Assembly: GCF_023657445.1 (NCBI RefSeq)
Contig: NZ_JAGTWY010000001.1
Location: 248,001 to 312,000 of the forward strand
DNA length: 64,000 bases
Reading direction: 5' to 3'
Origin: Marinobacter sediminum
Lineage (GTDB): Bacteria > Pseudomonadota > Gammaproteobacteria > Pseudomonadales > Oleiphilaceae
Positions 55,457-62,149 of the stretch are shown here, piece by piece (the stretch's first letter is position 1; every line of letters starts with the position of its first letter). Below the pieces are notes generated by a model. That model had not been told where the DNA came from. It did not search any database and saw nothing but the letters and a program-made list of their open reading frames with translations. Both the position numbers and the translations under genes were made by a program.

Positions 55457-56464
55457 ATGACAATAAAAAAACTGATCGACGAGAATGGAAAAGTCACCGC
55501 TGGCATTTTTGATCAGCCGGTCGAGGAGATTAACTATCTGGACTATGACCTGCGAACGGTGATGGATAGACCACGCTCACGCCTGGCTCGCCGATGGCGT
55601 TTTAACCAGTTTCAGTTTGTGAGCGCCATGGGGTCAAGTTGGGTGTTTGGTATGGCGTTGGTGGACCTGAACCTGGTAGGCAACGGTTTTTTCTACCTGT
55701 ACGACTTTGAAACCGGAACTATGCTGGAGCAGTCCTTTCTCCAGCCCTTTGCCCTCGGCACCCATATTGAACCGAGGCCTGAACAGGGTATGGCATCTTT
55801 CAACAAGGGCGACGTTGCCCTGAAAATTATTGCCGGCGCAGGCGGTCGCAATATCACAGTCTCAGCTCCGGGGGGTATTCGAGTGGACCTGGAACTGAAA
55901 GAGGATAATGATCCTCTGAGGCTGGTTTGCCCAGCCGGTTACAGTGGCTGGGTGTTTACCCGGAAATCGGCCGGTTTGCCGGTTGAGGGGGAAGTTTGCT
56001 GGGATCATCGGATCTGGCGCTGTGATGAGAATACCCGGGGCTCGATCGACTGGAGCTGTGGTTTTATGCGCCGCGAGACAGCCTGGAACTGGGCTTGCCT
56101 GGCGGGAAAACTTTCGGATGGGCGCTCGCTCGGGCTGAACCTGGCCGCAGGCGTGAATGAAACGGGGATGACTGAAAACGCGCTTTGGCTGGATGGGCGT
56201 TGTATCAAGTTAGGTGTCGCCCGCTTCTTGTTTGATCGTTATCAGCCTGGCGGGGACTGGCATGTAACAACGGAGGATGGCCGGGTTGATCTGCAGTTTG
56301 TGCCTGCGGGTGTGCGGAAGGAAAAGCTGAATGCTTTGGTGCTGGCATCCAATTTCCGGCAATTTGTCGGGACATTCCGCGGCTACGTAACGGACGAGGC
56401 AGGCACAAAAATCCCCGTAGCGGGGCTACGGGGATTGATGGAAGATCATTTTGCTCGCTGGTAG
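55457..56464 (+). CDS. DUF2804 protein
   Basis: 335 residues of the DUF2804 family (beta-rich, related to the svf1/lipocalin-like group in my recollection). N-terminal LIDENGKVTAGIFDQPVEEINYLDYDL, then RRWRFNQFQFVSAMGSSWVFGMAL and RGSIDWSCGFMRRETAWNWACLAGKLSDG, in part. Probably a lipid-associated protein, function unknown. I prefer ATG 55457, which matches the family start; a GTG at 55397 would add 20 residues. The last 60 bp hold the terminator of the convergent min operon. Confidence 0.85.
   Translation: MTIKKLIDENGKVTAGIFDQPVEEINYLDYDLRTVMDRPRSRLARRWRFNQFQFVSAMGSSWVFGMALVDLNLVGNGFFYLYDFETGTMLEQSFLQPFALGTHIEPRPEQGMASFNKGDVALKIIAGAGGRNITVSAPGGIRVDLELKEDNDPLRLVCPAGYSGWVFTRKSAGLPVEGEVCWDHRIWRCDENTRGSIDWSCGFMRRETAWNWACLAGKLSDGRSLGLNLAAGVNETGMTENALWLDGRCIKLGVARFLFDRYQPGGDWHVTTEDGRVDLQFVPAGVRKEKLNALVLASNFRQFVGTFRGYVTDEAGTKIPVAGLRGLMEDHFARW
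56407..56436 (-). terminator. Terminator of the minCDE operon inside DUF2804
   Basis: On the minus strand AATCCCCGTAG, 5-nt loop, CTACGGGGATT followed by five T. The perfect 11-bp stem lies within the coding end of the DUF2804 gene, 63 bp after the minE stop. Confidence 0.85.
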
Positions 56465-56498
56465 GGCAATGGCCTGACGGCCACTGGCCCCGGCGGTG

Positions 56499-56750
56499 TC
56501 AGCGTTCGGGCAAAGTGACGTTCAGTTCGAGTACTGAACAACTTTCATTGCGGTCCACTTCCACCTGCACCATATCGTCGCTGATCTGAACGTATTTACG
56601 AATCACCTCAAGCAGTTCCTGCTGGAGTTGCGGCAGGTAGTCGGGTTGCTCACGCTGGCCACGTTCGTGGGCAACAATAATCTGCAGGCGTTCCTTTGCC
56701 ACGCTTGCCGTATTTTGCTTCTTGCCTTTGAAGTAATCTAGGAAACTCAT
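56499..56750 (-). CDS. minE: Cell division topological specificity factor MinE
   Basis: 83 residues. Stimulates MinD ATPase and drives oscillation. N-terminal membrane/MinD-binding part ([38 protein letters not shown], shortened) and the dimer domain [24 protein letters not shown]. Three bases after minD, last gene of the operon. Confidence 0.96.
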   Translation of the reverse strand: MSFLDYFKGKKQNTASVAKERLQIIVAHERGQREQPDYLPQLQQELLEVIRKYVQISDDMVQVEVDRNESCSVLELNVTLPER

Positions 56751-56753
56751 CCC

Positions 56754-57566
56754 TTAGCCTCCCTTGAACATCCGTGAGAAGAAACCCTTCTTCTGGGCTG
56801 TCATAAAACGATGTTCCCGTTCCTCGCCCAGTAGCCGCGCAACAGCGTCGTCGTATGCCTGGCCGGCATCGCTGTCTTCTTCCAGAATAACCGGCAGGCC
56901 CTGGTTGGATGCATTGAGCACCACCTGACTTTCCGGGATGACACCCAACAGCGGGATGGCAAGGATTTCCTCAACATCGGCTACCGACAACATTTCGCCT
57001 TTTTCGACCCGGCCAGGGTTGTAACGGGTTAACAGCAGGTGCTCGTTGACCGGATCCTGCCCCATTTCCGCCCGCCGGGACTTGCTTTGAAGAATGCCCA
57101 GGATGCGGTCGGAATCCCGAACGGAGGATACTTCCGGGTTGGTGACCACGACCGCTTCATCGGCATAGTACAGAGCCATCATTGCACCGTGCTCGATGCC
57201 TGCCGGCGAGTCGCAGACAATGTAATCGAAGGTTTCGGAAAGCTCGTTGATAACCTTTTCTACCCCTTCCTTGGTGAGCGCTTCCTTTTCTCGGGTCTGG
57301 GAGGCAGGCAGGATGTAAAGTGTATTAACCCGCTTGTCGCGGATCAGCGCCTGGTTCAGGGACGCCTCCCCCTGAATGACGTTAACGAAGTCATACACGA
57401 CCCGTCTTTCGCAGTTCATGATCAGGTCCAGGTTACGAAGACCCACGTCAAAATCGATGACAACGGTTTTGTGGCCGCGCTTGGCAAGGCCAGTGCTGAT
57501 TGAGGCGCTGGTGGTGGTCTTGCCAACGCCGCCTTTTCCTGAGGTAACGACAATAATTCTAGCCAA
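56754..57566 (-). CDS. minD: Septum site-determining ATPase MinD
   Basis: 270 residues. Deviant Walker A VVTSGKGGVGKTTTSAS, switch regions, DSPAGIE, and the C-terminal amphipathic membrane-targeting helix (KGFFSRMFKGG). The start codon is TTG (revcomp of CAA at 57564-57566), seven bases after AGGAA; this aligns with the E. coli start ARIIVVTSGKGG. 77 bp after minC. Confidence 0.97.
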   Translation of the reverse strand: MARIIVVTSGKGGVGKTTTSASISTGLAKRGHKTVVIDFDVGLRNLDLIMNCERRVVYDFVNVIQGEASLNQALIRDKRVNTLYILPASQTREKEALTKEGVEKVINELSETFDYIVCDSPAGIEHGAMMALYYADEAVVVTNPEVSSVRDSDRILGILQSKSRRAEMGQDPVNEHLLLTRYNPGRVEKGEMLSVADVEEILAIPLLGVIPESQVVLNASNQGLPVILEEDSDAGQAYDDAVARLLGEEREHRFMTAQKKGFFSRMFKGG

Positions 57567-57643
57567 GGTTACGTTCCTGTTTCGCGATGGATTCGTCGTG
57601 TCTGCCGAATTATCCGGTCAATTTTTTTTATTCAAGCTGAACA

Positions 57644-58402
57644 TCAGGCCTTATCCAGTGGCGTTACCACCAGCAGGTCATCCCTGAGCTGGATCTGTAC
57701 AGCGTTTTTCCAGCCGTTGCCCTGAAGATCTTCAGAGATTTTATAGTGTCCGGCGATGGACACAAGCTCTGCTTCAAGAGACTGGCAAAAGATCCGGGCA
57801 GATTCCGCCCCATGAATACCTGCCAGTGCCCGACCGCGGAGTGGGCCATATACATGAATATTGCCGGCAGCCAGTACTTCAGCGCCGGCCTGTACCGATG
57901 CGAGGATGATCAGGTCTCCATCCGGTGCCTGAATCTGCTGGCCGGAGCGGACCGGTTGATTGATAACCCGGGCGGGTGCCGGCTCCGTGGTGACGCTGGC
58001 TGCTGGCTGTTCTGTCGCGGTTGCATCCTGAGGGGGGGCTACTTCACCCGAGGGCTCGGGTTCGCGATGGCGGCTGCCGGGAAGTAGCGCCAGGGATGCG
58101 CCCCGTGCCAGCCTGCGCTGGTCATCATTGCCACCACGAACACCGACAACGTGGATATTGTGACGACGGCAGGTACCAATGATTTTGAAGAAATCCAGTT
58201 CGCTGTCGAGACCTTCGTATTTCTCCAGGCTGATGATGATGGGGATATCCTTGAAAAAACCCGGTGCCTGACTGATTTTGTCCCTGAGAGTCTCTTCGAA
58301 CTCATCATTTTCAAAGTAGTACAATTCCAGTGCCGTCATTGAGACACTGGCGCTTTTCAGCTGAAAGCCCTGTTTTACCCCTGAGGTGGCGGTATCGGTC
58401 AT
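57644..58402 (-). CDS. minC: Septum formation inhibitor MinC
   Basis: 252 residues. N-terminal FtsZ-inhibitory domain (about 10-115, FQLKSASVSMTALELYYFEND), a Pro/Ala/Glu linker (about 115-150) and a C-terminal beta-helix (VLAAGNIHVYGPLRGRALAGIHGAESARIFC, shortened) that binds MinD. ATG overlaps the HopJ stop (ATGA), so it is translationally coupled to it. Confidence 0.96.
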   Translation of the reverse strand: MTDTATSGVKQGFQLKSASVSMTALELYYFENDEFEETLRDKISQAPGFFKDIPIIISLEKYEGLDSELDFFKIIGTCRRHNIHVVGVRGGNDDQRRLARGASLALLPGSRHREPEPSGEVAPPQDATATEQPAASVTTEPAPARVINQPVRSGQQIQAPDGDLIILASVQAGAEVLAAGNIHVYGPLRGRALAGIHGAESARIFCQSLEAELVSIAGHYKISEDLQGNGWKNAVQIQLRDDLLVVTPLDKA

Positions 58403-58779
58403 GAATGCTTCTCTTCCATGGTGTTGGGCGTTGAACGCGGTCGCAATGGCTCATTTTCAAAGCGGATGCCAGACCAGCCGGTACTGATAAACTGACGAAT
58501 ATTGCCATGGCTGTCGCCAGCCGGGTCACCCATGACCTGGTCATAATGCTGGCCAAAGAGCCTGAGCGTATCAGCCTCCGGCAAGCTGCAATAGCGACCG
58601 AGCGCAAAGACCTTGCAGGAGCCTGCATTTTCGCCGGCCTTATTACGCAGCGGTCCGTTCTCGAAGCCGGTGGGCTGGTATTCAAAATGGCGCTCGATAA
58701 GGGCCAGGGTGTCGTCGAAATCCGCATGCCCCGCGCCAAGTGATGCCAGGTGAATCCGAACCGCCTCGTTAGCCTTCAT
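58399..58779 (-). CDS. HopJ-family protein
   Basis: 126 residues. Signature of the HopJ family: FENGPLRNKAGENAGSCKVFALGRY, DTLRLFGQHY, DSHGNIRQFISTGWSGIRF, in part. The name comes from a Pseudomonas type III effector, but such proteins are widespread in non-pathogens and here no secretion genes exist. Start overlaps the DUF1244 stop (TAATG) and its stop overlaps minC (ATGA). Its role in the min operon is unknown. Confidence 0.9.
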   Translation of the reverse strand: MKANEAVRIHLASLGAGHADFDDTLALIERHFEYQPTGFENGPLRNKAGENAGSCKVFALGRYCSLPEADTLRLFGQHYDQVMGDPAGDSHGNIRQFISTGWSGIRFENEPLRPRSTPNTMEEKHS

Positions 58780-59057
58780 TATTTATGATCCAGCTTGGCA
58801 CCAGTCTGGTAGTGGGATTTCCATTCTTCATAAGGCATGCCATAGATCTCTTCCCGGGCATCCGGATCAGATATCTCGAAACCGCGTTGTTCGGCTTCGG
58901 CACGATACCATTTGGACAGACAGTTGCGGCAAAAGCCGGCCAGATTCATCATATCGATGTTCTGAACGTCGTTTTTGTCTCTCAGGTGTTGCACGAGACG
59001 GCGAAAGGCAGCCGCTTCGATTTCAGTACGGTCGGACTCGGGAATAGGGTTGCTCAT
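58779..59057 (-). CDS. DUF1244 protein
   Basis: 92 residues, alpha-helical. DUF1244 signature: AAFRRLVQHLRDKNDVQNIDMMNLAGFCRNCLSKWY (in part), with a CxxC pair (FCRNCLSKWY) and GMPYEEWKSHYQ. Possibly metal-binding (inference). First gene of DUF1244-HopJ-minCDE. Its upstream region is shared with dinB and holds a LexA box 76 bp from its start. Confidence 0.92.
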   Translation of the reverse strand: MSNPIPESDRTEIEAAAFRRLVQHLRDKNDVQNIDMMNLAGFCRNCLSKWYRAEAEQRGFEISDPDAREEIYGMPYEEWKSHYQTGAKLDHK

Positions 59058-59132
59058 AGTGCCTCGCGATGGTTTCGGATCGTTGTCGTTGGACTTCCTG
59101 ACATTCTCTGTATGTTAGCTTAAGATACAAGG

Positions 59133-59148
59133 CTGTATAAATGTACAG
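59133..59148. promoter_or_regulatory. LexA (SOS) box
   Basis: CTGTATAAATGTACAG, a 16-bp match to the gammaproteobacterial SOS consensus CTGT-N8-ACAG with an AT-rich core. It lies 25 bp before the dinB ATG at 59173 and contains a possible -10 box TATAAA, so LexA would block dinB transcription. It also lies upstream of the DUF1244-hopJ-minCDE operon. Confidence 0.9.
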
Positions 59149-59172
59149 AAAGTTGACGTGAGCCTCCTGATT

Positions 59173-60237
59173 ATGCCACAGCGCAAGATCATCCATGTGG
59201 ATTGTGACTGCTTCTATGCGGCGGTTGAAATGCGTGACGACCCGACGTTACGGGATCTTCCTCTGGCAGTGGGTGGCAACGGAGGCCGCGGGGTTGTGAC
59301 CACCTGCAATTATAAGGCGCGGGCATTCGGTGTTCGATCCGCCATGCCTGGCAGCGAGGCTCGCAGGCTTTGCCCGGGGCTGGTGACAGTACCAACGGAC
59401 ATGGCCCGTTATCAGGCCGCATCGCGACAGGTTATGGCCATCCTGCGGGAACTGACGGATCTGGTGGAGCCGTTGTCGCTGGATGAGGCCTTTCTGGATG
59501 TGTCCGATATCACCGATCACAAGGGCAGCGCGACTCTGATGGCTCGGTATCTGCGGGAGCGGGTAGAGCGTGAAGTTGGTATCACGATTTCTGCGGGTGT
59601 TGCACCCAACAAATTTCTGGCGAAGATCGCCAGCGATTGGGAAAAGCCGAATGGTCTGTGTGTTATCAGGCCTGAAGATGTGGATGGTTTTGTTCGAGCC
59701 TTGCCGGTCGAAAAACTGTTCGGCGTAGGGCAGGTCACGGCTTCCAGATTGCACCAGATGGGGGTAGAGACCTGCGGGGATCTGCAGGCCGTGGGGCCGG
59801 AAGTACTGACGGAGCGTTTCGGCAAACAGGGTTACCGGCTTCACGAGATGGCCCATGGCCGTGACGAACGTCCGGTTGTGGTCACCCGGATCGCCAAATC
59901 AATCAGTGTCGAGCGGACATTTTCTCAGGACCTGCCTGACCGGTCTGCCTGTGAGACGGTTATGGCTTCACTGGTGGCTGATCTCAATCTCCGATTATCC
60001 AGAAAGGCCCGCCAGAAGCCGATCCACAAACTGTTTATAAAGATCCGCTACAGTGATTTTTCAACTCATACGCTGGAGCGGGTTAGAGAGCAGGTCAGGG
60101 AGCCCGGTCTGGAGGACTACCTGCCGTTATTCAAGGAATTGGCTGGGGAGAAAGATCGGCCTGTACGCCTGCTGGGAATGGGGGTGCGCTTTCGAAATGA
60201 CGATGCACCCGTTACTCAGTTGCGTCTTTTCGATTGA
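59173..60237 (+). CDS. dinB: DNA polymerase IV (Y-family)
   Basis: 354 residues. Translesion synthesis. Palm motif [18 protein letters not shown] with the catalytic Asp pair, second acidic motif [10 protein letters not shown], thumb, finger domain, little-finger domain (about 240-345), and the beta-clamp motif QLRLF at the C-terminus. ATG 59173 aligns with other DinB starts; GTG 59158 would add five residues. Controlled by the LexA box upstream. Gene stands alone; DUF1244 is divergent. Confidence 0.96.
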   Translation: MPQRKIIHVDCDCFYAAVEMRDDPTLRDLPLAVGGNGGRGVVTTCNYKARAFGVRSAMPGSEARRLCPGLVTVPTDMARYQAASRQVMAILRELTDLVEPLSLDEAFLDVSDITDHKGSATLMARYLRERVEREVGITISAGVAPNKFLAKIASDWEKPNGLCVIRPEDVDGFVRALPVEKLFGVGQVTASRLHQMGVETCGDLQAVGPEVLTERFGKQGYRLHEMAHGRDERPVVVTRIAKSISVERTFSQDLPDRSACETVMASLVADLNLRLSRKARQKPIHKLFIKIRYSDFSTHTLERVREQVREPGLEDYLPLFKELAGEKDRPVRLLGMGVRFRNDDAPVTQLRLFD

Positions 60238-60414
60238 TGAGTGTCACGCAGCAGGTTCACGAAATAGCCCGTCGGGACACTAGCCTGGAAACAGGGGCAG
60301 ACTTTTCACCTCATTGATTTCCGGGGGAAAGGTCTTGGAAACAATGGTAATGTGTTGGTGGCGACACTCCCCTGATATTCCCGTTACCTGTTCAAAAGCT
60401 GATACGGAGGTGAT

Positions 60415-61452
60415 ATGCAAACGCGAAAGCTTGGAAATACCAATATTGACGTCAGCCTGATCTGCCTGGGCACGATGACCTGGGGTGAGCAAAACACCGA
60501 ACAGGAAGCCTTTGAACAACTGGATTATGCGACCTCTGAAGGTGTGAACTTTATCGATGCGGCAGAGATGTATCCGGTGCCGCCGAAGGCCGAAACCCAG
60601 GGGCTTACCGAGACTTACCTTGGTAACTGGCTGGCTCGCCGCGGCCAGCGGGATGATCTGGTTATTGCCTCCAAGGTGGCAGGGCCGGGAAGTGGCCTCC
60701 GCTATCTCCGCAATGGCCCCCGACTGACTCGGGAGCATATTCGCGAGGCCTGTGATGCCAGTCTCAAGAGACTCCAGACTGACTATATCGACCTTTATCA
60801 GGTTCACTGGCCGGACCGCAGCGCCAATTTTTTTGGCAAGCTTGCTTATCAGCACAATCCGGATGAGACATTTACGCCTATCGAGGAAACCCTCGGTGCG
60901 CTGAGTGAACTGGTAAAGGAAGGCAAGATCCGGCACATCGGCCTTTCCAACGAGACCCCTTGGGGGGCTATGGAATATCTGCGCCTGGCGCGCGAAAAGG
61001 ACTGGCCCCGCATGGTCAGTATCCAGAACCCATATAACCTTCTGAACCGCTCGTTCGAAGTGGGGATGGCTGAAATTGCACACCGGGAGCAAGCTGGCCT
61101 GCTCGCTTATTCGCCGCTTGCCTTTGGTATGCTTTCCGGTAAATACCTGGGTGGAAAATGGCCTGAGAAGAGCCGGCTGACCCTTTACGAGCGGTTCAGT
61201 CGCTACACCAGTGAGCGGGCTGTTGATGCCACCGGAGCTTATGTCGAACTGGCCCGCAAGCACGAGCTTTCTCCGGTGCAGATGGCGCTGGCATACGTAA
61301 ACAGCCGAAGCTTCGTAACCAGCAACATCATCGGGGCAACAACCATGGATCAGTTGCGCGAAAATATGGGGTCAGCGGATCTGACTCTGAGTCCTGAAAT
61401 CCTGGAGGCTATTGAAGCTATCCATGAGGAATTTACCTATCCCTGTCCCTGA
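60415..61452 (+). CDS. Aldo/keto reductase, Tas-like
   Basis: 345 residues of the AKR fold (TIM barrel): QTRKLGNTNIDVSLICLGTMTWG, catalytic Asp/Tyr in FIDAAEMYPVPPKAET, Lys in VIASKVAG, and His in YQVHWPDRS, completing the tetrad. The pattern with AEMYPVPP and the 340-350 length is that of E. coli Tas. NADP(H)-dependent. ATG follows an optimal GGAGG at seven bases. The C-terminus YPCP is typical. Function in the cell is not clear. Confidence 0.93.
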   Translation: MQTRKLGNTNIDVSLICLGTMTWGEQNTEQEAFEQLDYATSEGVNFIDAAEMYPVPPKAETQGLTETYLGNWLARRGQRDDLVIASKVAGPGSGLRYLRNGPRLTREHIREACDASLKRLQTDYIDLYQVHWPDRSANFFGKLAYQHNPDETFTPIEETLGALSELVKEGKIRHIGLSNETPWGAMEYLRLAREKDWPRMVSIQNPYNLLNRSFEVGMAEIAHREQAGLLAYSPLAFGMLSGKYLGGKWPEKSRLTLYERFSRYTSERAVDATGAYVELARKHELSPVQMALAYVNSRSFVTSNIIGATTMDQLRENMGSADLTLSPEILEAIEAIHEEFTYPCP

Positions 61453-61633
61453 GGTTTGACGCCTTGCTCCGTCAGGGAGGAATCCCGCTGGCCGCAATGG
61501 CCGGCGGCGCTTTGTTGAGTGCCGGCTTACAAAGTGAAACATCCGGGATTATTTTTTGACAAAAAATGGGCAGTCCGACGACAAAAAAACGGCGCATATG
61601 TGTGCAGAGTCACATTTTTTCTCGCTTCAACTA

Positions 61634-61662
61634 TTAGACTTTAGCCATAGGTAATGTAAAAT
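61634..61662 (+). promoter_or_regulatory. Possible sigma-70 promoter of the small secreted protein
   Basis: TTAGAC (61634-61639), 17-bp spacer and TAAAAT (61657-61662), 31 bp before the ATG at 61694. The region upstream of it (61550-61625) is AT-rich with several A/T runs but I see no gene. Confidence 0.45.
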
Positions 61663-61693
61663 TCGATTCCGGTTGAAGGGTCTCTGAAGTGTC

Positions 61694-62017
61694 ATGATTA
61701 TTCGCATCTTTGTCGCATTGCTCGCTCTCAATATGGTTGCTTTCGTTGTACGCGCCGAAGCCGCCGAGCGCGTATTTTCTGGCATGGGTGACACCATTAC
61801 CACGGAAGATCTTTATGAATTGCAGGAGCGTATGTCAGGTGACTTCGACCAGGACAGCTCTGATGCTTTCAGCGCCATTGGTTCGCGTCTTTTGACTCTC
61901 ACATTCTCCCGTTCAAGAAAAGACGGCAAGCAGTATGCTTCCGAGCCCGCGCAGCCAGATCACGGTATTGCCCTGCTGAATGAGGGTGCCTGCCTTAACC
62001 TGAAGTGGAATTTCTGA
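61694..62017 (+). CDS. Small secreted hypothetical protein
   Basis: 107 residues. Signal peptide (IIRIFVALLALNMVAFVVRAEA, cleavage near AEA), mature part of about 85 residues with an acidic region EDLYELQERMSGDFDQDSSD and a hydrophobic ending. Two-thirds through is a short basic patch (SRSRKDGKQ). I recognise no family. Single gene with its own likely promoter, between the aldo/keto reductase and the acetyl-CoA hydrolase gene. Confidence 0.6.
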   Translation: MIIRIFVALLALNMVAFVVRAEAAERVFSGMGDTITTEDLYELQERMSGDFDQDSSDAFSAIGSRLLTLTFSRSRKDGKQYASEPAQPDHGIALLNEGACLNLKWNF

Positions 62018-62149
62018 CTCCTCTCCAGGTCACGTTTTACCCCCCTGCCATAACCTCTCCAATTCATGACCTGACGCATTGCCAGTGTCATTGTGTCGTG
62101 TGATCATCGATCGCAATGATAGTCAGGAAGACCCATAAGGAGATTGGTA

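Noticed and set aside
58399-58779. HopJ as a virulence effector
   Set aside because: No type III secretion genes are present and the gene is coupled to minC. The family name reflects only its first discovered member.
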